Positions 26,681 to 35,731 of a DNA stretch of 64,000 nucleotides are shown in pieces; the first letter of the stretch is position 1, and each line of letters begins with the position of its first letter. The translations under genes and the position numbers were made by a program. The stretch spans positions 1 to 64,000 of the forward strand of contig CALITO010000007.1 of assembly GCA_938041455.1 (NCBI GenBank), given 5' to 3'. The DNA is from an uncultured bacterium (GTDB taxonomy: Bacteria; Armatimonadota; JACIXR01). The notes beneath the pieces are model-generated. The model did no database searches and was not told the origin of the DNA. It saw nothing but the letters and a program-made list of their open reading frames with translations.

Positions 26681-27358
26681 ATGGAGGATATATTCGTCCC
26701 AGACGAAGAACTGGGTAAAGCGCCCGTTGTGAAGATAACGGGGAAGGGGAAAGAACGGGGGAAGATAGAGGTCAGCATAACTCCAAAGGCTATATATGTC
26801 AAGGCTCTGGCAAAAAACGAGCTCTTCCTTAATTTTCGGATAGAGGAGATAAGGCTTTTTCAAGGAAAATACACGGCAGTCCTCAAACCCATAGGGTTTC
26901 GCAAATCTCCCTTGTTGATAACCCGCCAATATCGTGGGGATATAGCCTTGGACAATGTGGTTATCCCCGAGCGATATAGGGAAAGAGTGGAAAATATGTT
27001 AGAAATGGAGGAGGAGGTTGCTACTACTCGTTCAAAGGGTGGGCGAGGAAGGGGGGAGCACTTGCTGATAGAAGAATATTACCTTCCCATACTGGAATCA
27101 CTTGCAGAGAAGGGAGGGAGGGGGGTAGCAAGGGAGGTGATAGATAGAGTTTACGAGAAGATAAAGGACAAGCTTAAAGAAGAAGATAAGAGCTTCCTTA
27201 AAAGTGGGCAACGTTTTTGGATTAATCGGACACAGTGGGCGCGTTTGCGCCTTGTCCATAAGGGGTATTTGCGGGATGATTCTCCAACTGGGATTTGGGA
27301 ACTATCGGAGGAAGGTTGGAGTTATTTGAAGGAGTTAAAGAGGGGCAGGTCTTATTAA
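26681..27358 (+). CDS. Protein with C-terminal Mrr_N-like winged helix
   Basis: 225 residues. The first about 115 residues are beta-rich and unrecognised. After a basic linker (TTRSKGGRGRG) residues about 130-220 match the pattern of the Mrr N-terminal DNA-binding domain: a helical YYLPILESLAEKGG start, INRTQWARLRLVHKGYL, and IWELSEEGW at the end. It has no nuclease motif, so it may be a DNA-binding regulator or specificity factor. It has its own strong promoter and runs toward the pglZ end of the defence island, making it a candidate member. Function not established. Confidence 0.65.
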   Translation: MEDIFVPDEELGKAPVVKITGKGKERGKIEVSITPKAIYVKALAKNELFLNFRIEEIRLFQGKYTAVLKPIGFRKSPLLITRQYRGDIALDNVVIPERYRERVENMLEMEEEVATTRSKGGRGRGEHLLIEEYYLPILESLAEKGGRGVAREVIDRVYEKIKDKLKEEDKSFLKSGQRFWINRTQWARLRLVHKGYLRDDSPTGIWELSEEGWSYLKELKRGRSY

Positions 27359-27360
27359 CT

Positions 27361-27392
27361 TCTGAGGCGTGCCCATATGGGCACGCCTCAGA
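27361..27392. repeat. Perfect 32-base palindrome between convergent genes
   Basis: TCTGAGGCGTGCCC and its exact complement meet at ATAT with no unpaired loop in the DNA. It starts three bases after the Mrr_N-like stop and lies 111 bases from the end of pglZ. As RNA it would form a 14-base-pair hairpin and may terminate transcription in both directions, though there is no T-run. A dimeric protein-binding site is the alternative. A second, short inverted repeat (GCAAGCG/CGCTTGC) lies in the rest of the 144-base gap. Confidence 0.7.
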
Positions 27393-27502
27393 GGGGCAAA
27401 ACCCTAAACCAGAAAGGAGGTGAATTGTAGCAAGCAAGCGAGGAGACGCTTGCCATAGTTTAGACGAACTAAGGCGCGGAGATGTTCCCTACTTTTCTCC
27501 CT

Positions 27503-29584
27503 TTATTTGATAGATTGGGGGGTGAAAATGAGGAGGGGAATGCACATCTCCCAAAGGGAGATTCCCCCATGAACAGCTATCTTAGACCCAGATGTCCTCC
27601 CGCTGAACATAAAATAGCCGTAAGCTATAAGATAGTGATTCCCTGGCAAACCCCAATTAGGAGCTTCGCTTTCCGATAGATAAAGGGCATCTTTAATTTT
27701 CTCTTTTGGTCTATTTGCAAGTTCATAGAAGCGATTGCTCCTGCCCTTCGCTTCCTCATGTTCTTCCCTCCCTATGCGCTCCGCCCTCTGCACCCATATG
27801 CTACCGTGGTCCGAGGTTATCACCAGCACCGCTCCCTCACCCCTCACAGCGGAGAGAAGTTGGGAGAAGGGACGAAAACGATAGGCTGTTTCCACCAAAG
27901 CCAATAGTTCTTCCTCCGACTCCGCTACCTTCCCCGTCAAATGGGTTATCTCATCTGCGAAATTCAAAATGAAAACTTTTAAATCCCCTTCCTCCTTTAT
28001 AGCCTTATCCCAATCCCTGCCCTTGCAGTATATGACTTTCTTACCTCTACCAGCATTCCTCTCTATCCAGTCCTTTAACATCTCTTCCTCTCCCTCGTTA
28101 TCCCGTAGATATCCCCTCCCATATTTCTCAGCGATTTCACGGGGTAAAGCACCAGCGAATAGGGCATTGCGGGAGAAGATTGTGGCGGAGGGAAGAATGG
28201 AAAAACAGCCTCCATCTTGGCAATTGTAACCACTCATCTCCCCTCTTATCCAATCCTCCATAACCGCCCACTGGGCGTAGGTCATACCGTCAATTACAAG
28301 GAGATATACGGGCAATCCCTCCCCGAGATAAGGCAGAACCGCCTGAGAAAGAACATCGCAGGAAAGGGTGGGACGGGGTTTCCCCTTAATCCACTGGGGA
28401 TAATTTCGGAGCACGAAGTTAACGAACTCCCTATTCGCGCGGTCTAAAAGGGTCTCCCACTCCTCACGGAGGGGAGAATCACGAAGGGGGGAGTTAGCGG
28501 GCATACTCTTCATTACATTCCTCCACTGGAGGGCTATCTTCCTGCCCAATTCCAACCATTTTTGAGATACTTTAGGGATGTCCTCGCTCTCCTGAGGAAG
28601 GGAGAACTCTTTAGCAAGGAAATCGACGATAGCAAGGATTCTCCCCAGTTCCTCCGAAGCTTTATCCTCCCTCTTCAATGCCCGAGCCGATTCTAATGCG
28701 GATGAATCCCTCCTGTTTTTGCTCAACTGTTCAATTATTTTTCCGCTTATAAAAGAATGGAAATCCTGAGGGAGAAGGGGGGAGAGCAGGGAGGGAATGG
28801 ATGGGAGGGGGATTTTCTCCCCTATCCTTCGCCAATCCAACCGTTCCCAAACTTCGCTCGTTAACCTATTCGGTTCAAGTTTTATATAAGGGTAAATCTT
28901 TCTCGCCCTTTCTTCTATCCCCCATTCCTCGAGCCTTATATTTGCCCTCTCTTCCACCCACAAGAGGAGGAGTTGACGAAGGACCTCCAGTAAATTTTCT
29001 CTATCAAACAACTCATCGGGGGAAAAGCCCACTCCCTCAAGGGAGCCCAAATAAGGGCGGAGGAAATTCCTGGGTAACCCTTCGCCCCTTAGGTGATAAT
29101 TCATAAGGATGGCGAAGGCTTCTCCCGGGGAGGGTGAGGTAGGAATGGGGACTTCGAGAACCGCCCTGAGAACGAAGCCGAGGGTTTCCTCACGCCCCCT
29201 TGGAAGATCGTCATAGGAAGGAGCAAATTGCTCCACCAACTTCCTGCTAACCAGAATTTCGTCAACGATGGGGTGAAGTGAGGGGAAAATTTGGGAAGGT
29301 TTGATGATGAGAGGGAGGGAGTATCTTTTGACATCGGGAGGGATTTGCTTTTCGCTCTCCGAAACGATGATGGCATTAGCCGGCTTGTCCTCTTCCATTC
29401 TCTCCCTCAAAGGTTCATAGAAGATACGGAAATCTATGGGATTGGAATATCGGTGGATTGCCAGGTTGGGGAATAGGTTTCGAAGATAAGGGGAAGCGAT
29501 GCCAAAGGGGTCCACTACCCAAAGAAAGCGATGACGGTCGAAAAACTTCCTCTCTATCACCTGCTTGATGCGCTCCGCTAGCAA
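27503..29584 (-). CDS. pglZ: PglZ-family BREX phosphatase
   Basis: 693 residues. The C-terminal half is a PglZ (alkaline phosphatase superfamily) domain: metal Asp in LLVIDGMTYAQW (about 432), the nucleophile-region Thr/Ser in LPSATIFSRNALF, FADEITH, VITSDHGS (about 592) and AVHGGISLWE. The N-terminal 400 residues are a helical region as in BREX PglZ proteins. PglZ is the defining component of BREX anti-phage systems. TTG 29584 is the start, eight bases after AGGAGG, which overlaps the stop of the upstream giant ATPase, so the two are translationally coupled. At 693 residues it is shorter than the type I protein and fits type III better. Confidence 0.88.
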   Translation of the reverse strand: MLAERIKQVIERKFFDRHRFLWVVDPFGIASPYLRNLFPNLAIHRYSNPIDFRIFYEPLRERMEEDKPANAIIVSESEKQIPPDVKRYSLPLIIKPSQIFPSLHPIVDEILVSRKLVEQFAPSYDDLPRGREETLGFVLRAVLEVPIPTSPSPGEAFAILMNYHLRGEGLPRNFLRPYLGSLEGVGFSPDELFDRENLLEVLRQLLLLWVEERANIRLEEWGIEERARKIYPYIKLEPNRLTSEVWERLDWRRIGEKIPLPSIPSLLSPLLPQDFHSFISGKIIEQLSKNRRDSSALESARALKREDKASEELGRILAIVDFLAKEFSLPQESEDIPKVSQKWLELGRKIALQWRNVMKSMPANSPLRDSPLREEWETLLDRANREFVNFVLRNYPQWIKGKPRPTLSCDVLSQAVLPYLGEGLPVYLLVIDGMTYAQWAVMEDWIRGEMSGYNCQDGGCFSILPSATIFSRNALFAGALPREIAEKYGRGYLRDNEGEEEMLKDWIERNAGRGKKVIYCKGRDWDKAIKEEGDLKVFILNFADEITHLTGKVAESEEELLALVETAYRFRPFSQLLSAVRGEGAVLVITSDHGSIWVQRAERIGREEHEEAKGRSNRFYELANRPKEKIKDALYLSESEAPNWGLPGNHYLIAYGYFMFSGRTSGSKIAVHGGISLWEMCIPLLIFTPQSIK

Positions 29585-29595
29585 CCTCTTTCCTC

Positions 29596-32500
29596 CTATA
29601 TCAACCTTATCTTTATCCTTACATTCTCCCCTCTTTCCGCACCCCTTAAAGCTTCCCTTATCCTCTCCATAAACTCCTCAACCCTGTAGATTCCTCCATC
29701 CCTTATATAGGGGGTTAAGTTTACCTCAATTATCTTCAGTTTCCCCAAAGCCCGCCTTAATCTCTCCTTCATCTCTTCGGAAAGGGGGACAGGTTCGCCC
29801 TTGAGAAGTTTCTCCATCCCCTCACTTGCGGCTGATGTCGCCCCCTCAAACGCCCGCCTTATATCTTCCTCCTTCCTCCTGAGTTCCTCAACCGTCCTAC
29901 CCCATTCCTCATTTACCATCCTCCTAACCCTTTCTATCTCCCCCTTTAAATCCGGCGGATGAGCGGGCTTAAATTCGCAATGGGGACATAAAGGGTAGTT
30001 TTTAAGGCTATCCTTGTAAAGCCTATCGCACTTTCTCCCCAGCAAATCCTCAACCTTCCTCCCTATCACATCCCCTGGATTGGATACCCCTACCCCTCCT
30101 ATTATTCCCCAAACCTCTTTAAGAGTTCGAAGTAGCGCATCCTTCTTTATTCCCTCCAGTTCTTCCCACCAGGGAGCATTATTGCCCACCACCTCTTCGT
30201 GAAGAGCGGTATATCTCTCTATATACTGTTGCTTGAGGAAATTAACCCGTTCCAGCCAATTCCTAAGAAAATTCTCATCCTCCACCCTACTGCCCACCAA
30301 CTCGGCAAGCAATTCATTCCCTTCCCCCGAAAGCCTTTCCCCAGGAGGTAGAGAAATCCCTTGGAGATAATCTATTTCCCTATTGAGCGCCCCTTGGAGT
30401 TCTCCTATCCCTTCAAGTGATTTGAGCCCCTTCCAAGCTTCTATGTAATCTCTATACTTTTCCTCCACCAATTCCCCAAGTTTTCTGAAGCCCTCCTCAG
30501 GAGAGACATTCTCCCTGATAACTTGGAAAAGATCCTCCACCAACCCCTTCACCTTTCCCAAATTATTCAAAAGCAAGTCCTTATTGAAAGGGGAATGGAA
30601 ACCCCTTAATCTCTCCCCCAGTTGCTGGAGGTTATACTGCTCCAGGAGCTTCCTCAGTTCCTCCCAAAGAGAGGATCTCTCCTCCTGAGTTTCCGTCTTG
30701 ACCTTGCTACCAAATATCTCTCGCAACAGTTCAATAACCTCGGGCGTTACTTCTATCTCCAACTTATGAAGATAATAATGGGGTAAGAAGAAATTAAAAC
30801 CTACCAGTTCCTCAAGGTTGTGGCGGAAGAATTCCCTTCCCATTCCCTTAACACTCAGCAATCCCTTGCTCACAAGGGCGAGGATGAGGAACTCCACTAT
30901 ATCCTCTGTGAGACCATAGGGCTTCTCCCTTAACTTTTTGTAAACCTCTTCTACACTCGCGAAATCCCTAACTTTTAGGGCATCCATTATGAGTTGGTAA
31001 TATTCCAAATCCTCCCTTATGTAATACTCCCCCTCCCCTTCTTTGAGGAGAAGTCCAGTGGAGGAGAGATCCTCAGCGTAATCCTCCAGAGTTGGAGTAG
31101 GGGGAGAGAGTTTGCTTAGATAACGGATTAAATCTCTCGCCGTTTTCCTGCCTATCTTGCGGGGGAACTGAGGATGGCGGGGATAGAGGCGGGCGAGTAA
31201 CTCCTCCAGGCATTTGTGCAAGGTCTCGGCAAAAGGTTTGGGCAAAGGCGTTAGGAGAAAGGGAAGGCTTCCTCTTCTCCAATATACCTCTTCCACCAAT
31301 TGCTCCACTTCCTCGGAGGCACGGATGGCCATTGCCTGGAGCCTCTCCATCACCTCCTTCGGTTGCCCCCCCTCCAAAAGGCGCCTTATGGCAAGCCTCC
31401 TTTTAAGCCTATGCAACTCCTCCCCACCCAATTCCTCCGGACGCCAGACGAGGATTCTCTCATCCCTGAGTTCCTTCTGGGAGAGGTAATCGGCTGGCAG
31501 ATTGGGACGAAGTATTAGAAGGAGGAAATCTACATCCCCCTCTTTGAGTCTATCATTTGCTTCCTCGGGAAGATATGGGTCCGCTTCACTAATAAATCTA
31601 CCCTCTCCTTTTCTCTCCGTCCCCCGCCACTCCACCCTCAAACCACACCATCCTTTTATCTCCATCTCCCTCGGCACCCCCATTTCTCTCAAACCCCTCA
31701 AAACCTCGTTCCATAACCCTGGGTCATCATCCCTTATCTTCCCAGCCTCGCTTTCCACAAGGATTTCAACTGGAATTCCTTCCGTCTGAATTACATATAC
31801 CGCATCAATGTCCATCCCCTCGGCAAGGTAGATGTAAGTTCCCTGCTGGAATAGTTTCTCCATAAGATGGGCAAAGAATTGGTAGTTCACATCCTCAATT
31901 ACCCGATAGAGGATGAACTCCGCCAGTTCCCGGCATTTTCTCTTCTCCCCAACTATGTGGAGTATAGCGAGCGCCTTTATCGCCTTCAAAGCCCATTCCC
32001 TTTCCTCTTCCTCCATCCAAAGGGGAATGCCCTCCCGGAAGTAGGGGACTATATCCCTTACCAAAACCCCATAATTCGTATGGGAGGCGAGTTCACCTTC
32101 CAGATGATCATAGAGTTCGGAAAGGGTAACGAGTGTATCATAATCTTGCTCTTCGATCTCCTTGGCGCTTTGGGAGAGGAAGGAGATGATGCTCCTCGGA
32201 CCAACTTCCCTAACCACCCGCTCGTAGAAGTGGAGGATTGCGGGATGGACAGGATAAAGGTCCACGAAGGAGCGTTCATCAAAGGCGAGGGAGGGGAAAT
32301 AATTCTTCCGAAGAAGGGAATAGAGTTTTCGCAATTCCTCCACCTGCGCCTCGCTCTTCTTCAGCACCCTCTCCCTGGCTACCTTCTGTAGGTTGAAATA
32401 GGGAATTTGGAAGTTCTCATATCTTTGACGGATGCGGTTGAGGTTTTCCCTCTCCGCCCCCATTTTCTCGGGGTCAAGTATATCCTCTTGAAGGGAGGCG

Positions 32501-33291
32501 AGGACGAAGAAATTATAGTGGGCGGAAGCCTCGCCTAAATCCCTAAGGAAGGCAATGTCCCTGGCGAACTCAGCTGTCCCCCCTCCTTTACCCCTTAGGA
32601 AATCGTAAAGTTCGTCAACTATGAGGACAAGGGCATTATACCCACCAAATTTATCATTGAGGAGGCTCAGCGCCCTTTCCATAACCCCCTCCACTTCCTC
32701 TTCTATCTCCGGGCGAGTGCCTATCTTAGAAAAGAACTGCCTCCCTAAATCTAATGCCTCCTCAGGATGAGATGATTTGAGATACTCCCAACTTTCCCTT
32801 GTCCGTTCCTTCTCCCTTAAGAAGCTCTCAAAGCGGGGGTCCTCCTCAGCTTTTCTGATGTATTGAGCGGGGGCGAGATAAACTGGCTCCCCTAAAATAT
32901 CGCTTAACTGCCTCTCCAATTCCAACCAGATGTAATCCTGAAGATCCACCCTCCCCGGGGAAAGGTGAATCCAGATGGGATGGAATCGCTTCCCTTGAAA
33001 TTCGGGGGCAAATGAGCGTATCCGCTCGTTCCTAACCTTTTCCCAGAGGTGAGGGTGCTGGAAGAGATCGCCGAGGAAAGCGAGTAGGTGGCTTTTGCCA
33101 GTGCCATAACCGCCGATGATGAAGAAGGAGTTCTTCTCCCTCCTCTGGAGGAAGCGCTCCAGAAGAAAGCAAATTTGCCCCTCCAATCTCTCATCAGCAA
33201 CGAATGTTTCAACTATCTTCCCCGGATCGTGGTGGGTTATCTTGACAACTTCCTCAACTTCCTCTATTTGGACGAGTTCTTTAACCTTCAT
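29596..33291 (-). CDS. BrxC/PglY-like giant P-loop ATPase (DUF6079-type)
   Basis: 1231 residues. Walker A is FFIIGGYGTGKSHLL (about 57-70) and Walker B LVLIVDELYDFL (about 221-232). Sensor-like and long helical regions follow, with a C-terminal zinc knuckle (LCPHC) near residue 1110. Size, a P-loop within the first 70 residues and linkage to pglZ match the large BREX ATPases; I associate this version with the DUF6079 proteins of type III loci, from memory. It probably forms the ATP-driven core complex that couples phage recognition to methylation and exclusion. It is the first gene of a two-gene operon with pglZ, divergent from the methyltransferase operon. Confidence 0.8.
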   Translation of the reverse strand: MKVKELVQIEEVEEVVKITHHDPGKIVETFVADERLEGQICFLLERFLQRREKNSFFIIGGYGTGKSHLLAFLGDLFQHPHLWEKVRNERIRSFAPEFQGKRFHPIWIHLSPGRVDLQDYIWLELERQLSDILGEPVYLAPAQYIRKAEEDPRFESFLREKERTRESWEYLKSSHPEEALDLGRQFFSKIGTRPEIEEEVEGVMERALSLLNDKFGGYNALVLIVDELYDFLRGKGGGTAEFARDIAFLRDLGEASAHYNFFVLASLQEDILDPEKMGAERENLNRIRQRYENFQIPYFNLQKVARERVLKKSEAQVEELRKLYSLLRKNYFPSLAFDERSFVDLYPVHPAILHFYERVVREVGPRSIISFLSQSAKEIEEQDYDTLVTLSELYDHLEGELASHTNYGVLVRDIVPYFREGIPLWMEEEEREWALKAIKALAILHIVGEKRKCRELAEFILYRVIEDVNYQFFAHLMEKLFQQGTYIYLAEGMDIDAVYVIQTEGIPVEILVESEAGKIRDDDPGLWNEVLRGLREMGVPREMEIKGWCGLRVEWRGTERKGEGRFISEADPYLPEEANDRLKEGDVDFLLLILRPNLPADYLSQKELRDERILVWRPEELGGEELHRLKRRLAIRRLLEGGQPKEVMERLQAMAIRASEEVEQLVEEVYWRRGSLPFLLTPLPKPFAETLHKCLEELLARLYPRHPQFPRKIGRKTARDLIRYLSKLSPPTPTLEDYAEDLSSTGLLLKEGEGEYYIREDLEYYQLIMDALKVRDFASVEEVYKKLREKPYGLTEDIVEFLILALVSKGLLSVKGMGREFFRHNLEELVGFNFFLPHYYLHKLEIEVTPEVIELLREIFGSKVKTETQEERSSLWEELRKLLEQYNLQQLGERLRGFHSPFNKDLLLNNLGKVKGLVEDLFQVIRENVSPEEGFRKLGELVEEKYRDYIEAWKGLKSLEGIGELQGALNREIDYLQGISLPPGERLSGEGNELLAELVGSRVEDENFLRNWLERVNFLKQQYIERYTALHEEVVGNNAPWWEELEGIKKDALLRTLKEVWGIIGGVGVSNPGDVIGRKVEDLLGRKCDRLYKDSLKNYPLCPHCEFKPAHPPDLKGEIERVRRMVNEEWGRTVEELRRKEEDIRRAFEGATSAASEGMEKLLKGEPVPLSEEMKERLRRALGKLKIIEVNLTPYIRDGGIYRVEEFMERIREALRGAERGENVRIKIRLI

Positions 33292-33324
33292 TCTTCACCA
33301 CTCCATTGGAAAGCGTTCTTTTCA

Positions 33325-33353
33325 AGTGTAGGATGAATTCCGCTTTAAGTCAA
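33325..33353 (-). promoter_or_regulatory. Promoter of the brxC-like/pglZ operon
   Basis: On the minus strand TTGACT and TACACT are 17 bases apart. The leader would be about 27 bases and includes a GGAG before ATG 33291. Confidence 0.5.
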
Positions 33354-33367
33354 GATTTACAACTTTA

Positions 33368-33396
33368 TAGACGAGGTTTCCCAAAAATCATATAAT
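33368..33396 (+). promoter_or_regulatory. Promoter of the methyltransferase/BrxF-like operon
   Basis: A perfect -10 (TATAAT at 33391-33396) with a weak -35 (TAGACG) 17 bases upstream. Transcription would start about seven bases before ATG 33410, again almost leaderless. It lies 15 bases from the divergent promoter, so one regulator could control both arms of the system. Confidence 0.55.
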
Positions 33397-33409
33397 ACTG
33401 TAGAGAAAG

Positions 33410-35731
33410 ATGGATAAGGAGAAACTTTTTTCCTGGGAGGAGAATCCTTATCTCGGCGATTTCGTCAGGGAGTTCGCCAAGCCATACGACCCAAATAACG
33501 ATGACTATAACCCCTCACTCTATACCGAGGACATAAAATCGGGCAAGAATGACCCGATCTATAATGTCCATACATATTGGACGAAGGTCCCTCCCCAGGG
33601 AATAGCCAAGTTAATTCAGAACTTCACCTCGCCGGGGGATATTGTCATAGATCCCTTTTGCGGTTCGGGAATGACGGGCGTAGCTGGTCTTATGACGGGA
33701 AGGCATACCATCCTGATAGACCTCTGCCCCGCCGCCACTTTCATAGCCAAGAACTACACCACCCCTATCGATCCCTATGACCTAAAGAGAGCGGTGAGGG
33801 AGATAGAGGAGAATGTAAGGGAGGAGATGGAGTGGCTATATGAGACGATTTGCAGGCGGTGTGGAGGTAAGGCGATAATAAATTACACCATTTGGAGCGA
33901 TGTTTACCAGTGCCCAATTTGTGAGACGAGGATGGGCTTCTGGGAAGTTGCGGTGAAGGATGGGAAGGTGTTGAGAGAATGGGAATGCCCAGGTTGTGGC
34001 TACGAACTGAACAAATTAAGGGCTAAGTTAGTGGGGACGGAGCCGGTGAGGGTGAATTACAACTGCCCTCGCTGTGGGAGGAGGGAGGATGAGATAAGCA
34101 GGTTTGACTTGAGGAAATTGGAGGAGATAGAGGGGCGGGAAATTCCCTACTGGTATCCGAGAAACGAGTTCCCCCAAGGCCAGGAAACGCAGAGGCTTAT
34201 AAGGAGGGGCATTCGACGGGTTGACCAATTCTTCACGAGGCGCAATCTCTGGGCTCTCGCCCGCCTCTGGAAAGAGGCGGAGGCATACCCTTCAGAAATA
34301 GAAGATAAACTAAAATTCGTTATTACGAGCATTTTGTTTGGTTCTTCTAAAAAGGAGATCTACCGTCCAAAATACCAGGCAGTAGCCAGAGGATGTATCT
34401 CTCATAACCTTTATTTACCGAGCACATTTCCAGAAACAAACTGCTTAAATTTCTTTCTCCGTAAATCTTCTGGGATTTGTCAAGCTTTTTCTGGATTATC
34501 TTTTCTCTCCCAGGTCCTTATCTCAACTCAATCTGCTACTAATTTAGGGCAAATTCCCGATAGTTCAATTGACTACTGCTTCACCGACCCGCCCTACGGC
34601 GCCAATATAAACTACTCCGAACTCAACTTCGTCTGGGAAGCGTGGCTCGGCCACTTTACAAAAATAGAGGAAGAGGCAGTGGTAAATCCTGTCCAGAAAA
34701 AGGGATCGGAGGAATACAGGGAATTGATGGAGAGGTCTTTCAGGGAAATCTTTCGGGTATTAAAGCCGGGGAGGTTCATATCGCTCATCTTCCACAATTC
34801 CCAGACATCCGTCTGGAACGCCATCCAATCCGCCCTCCAAAATGCCGGCTTCCAGATAGCCTTCATCGGCGCCTTTGACAAAGTGCAGAGGACATTCAAC
34901 CAGGTGACGACTACGAGGAGGGCGGTGGGCTACGATGTCCTCGTCCACGCCTATAAGCCCAAACTGACCAATCATATAAGAAGGGAGAGAAAGGTTGATT
35001 TGGAGGAAATATTGGACTGGCTTGAGGAGAGGTTGAGGATTCTTCCCATTGGGAAGAACGAGGAACGAACTGCGGGGAAATTACACAGCGATTTTATCCG
35101 TTGGTGCCTATCCCAAGAAATTTCCCTCGGTAGTGTAGAGAAGGTGGGGATAAAGGATTTTGATGCTTTTCAAGGGCTTTTGAGGGACAACTTCCACGAC
35201 ATAGATGGCTACTATTTTCTCCCCGGGCAAATTCCCCAACCGCCCCAGGGCTCTCTCTTCGCCACGATAAAGGATGTCGCCAGCGCTCTCAATTTTCTAA
35301 GTGAACTCTTAAAGGAGCCGAAGAGTTACAGCGATATACAACCCGCCTTCCTCCAGGCTTTGGGAGGGAGGAAATTGGAGAGGAGTTTAGAGGATTTACT
35401 GGATGAGAACTTCGTTTTTATTGAAGAGGAGGGGAAGTGGCGGGCGCCTACGGAGAAGGAGTTGGAAGAGTGGGGGAAGATAAAGAGGCTGAAGCAGGTG
35501 AAGAAGTTTGAGAGTTGGTGGAGGAGGTTCAAGAAAGGGGAGGAGAAGCGGTTGCCCCCTGAGGAGATAATGGTAAGTGGGTTAAGGGAATGGTGGCGGG
35601 CGGGAAGGCACTGGGCTATGGTTGAGGTAAAGGAGATGTTGGAGAGGAGGGGGCTATGGAGGGATACGCCATATAAGGCTCGCGAACTTATGACGATAGC
35701 GGAAGGGGTTATTAGGAGAGGGAATGAGTAA
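33410..35731 (+). CDS. BREX-associated DNA methyltransferase (PglX/PglXI-like)
   Basis: 773-residue amino-methyltransferase (adenine-N6 or cytosine-N4). The SAM motif DPFCGSGMTG is at about residues 81-90 and the catalytic TDPPYGANINYSEL at about 392-405. Between them lie two zinc ribbons (CRRC/CPIC at 148-171 and CPGC/CPRC at 193-222). Motif I before the insert before motif IV is an alpha-class-like order. About 280 extra C-terminal residues are helical and unassigned. In BREX such an enzyme marks host DNA. Bases about 34310-34575, just before the catalytic motif, differ in composition from the rest. The last eight bases overlap the BrxF-like gene. Confidence 0.86.
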   Translation: MDKEKLFSWEENPYLGDFVREFAKPYDPNNDDYNPSLYTEDIKSGKNDPIYNVHTYWTKVPPQGIAKLIQNFTSPGDIVIDPFCGSGMTGVAGLMTGRHTILIDLCPAATFIAKNYTTPIDPYDLKRAVREIEENVREEMEWLYETICRRCGGKAIINYTIWSDVYQCPICETRMGFWEVAVKDGKVLREWECPGCGYELNKLRAKLVGTEPVRVNYNCPRCGRREDEISRFDLRKLEEIEGREIPYWYPRNEFPQGQETQRLIRRGIRRVDQFFTRRNLWALARLWKEAEAYPSEIEDKLKFVITSILFGSSKKEIYRPKYQAVARGCISHNLYLPSTFPETNCLNFFLRKSSGICQAFSGLSFLSQVLISTQSATNLGQIPDSSIDYCFTDPPYGANINYSELNFVWEAWLGHFTKIEEEAVVNPVQKKGSEEYRELMERSFREIFRVLKPGRFISLIFHNSQTSVWNAIQSALQNAGFQIAFIGAFDKVQRTFNQVTTTRRAVGYDVLVHAYKPKLTNHIRRERKVDLEEILDWLEERLRILPIGKNEERTAGKLHSDFIRWCLSQEISLGSVEKVGIKDFDAFQGLLRDNFHDIDGYYFLPGQIPQPPQGSLFATIKDVASALNFLSELLKEPKSYSDIQPAFLQALGGRKLERSLEDLLDENFVFIEEEGKWRAPTEKELEEWGKIKRLKQVKKFESWWRRFKKGEEKRLPPEEIMVSGLREWWRAGRHWAMVEVKEMLERRGLWRDTPYKARELMTIAEGVIRRGNE

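Noticed and set aside
27503-33291. Large plus-strand ORFs opposite pglZ and the giant ATPase
   Set aside because: They are shadows with no recognisable domains, atypical codon use and no ribosome-binding sites.
33410-35731. Broken methyltransferase because of the composition change near 34310-34575
   Set aside because: The frame stays open through the patch and both the SAM motif and the DPPY motif are intact.
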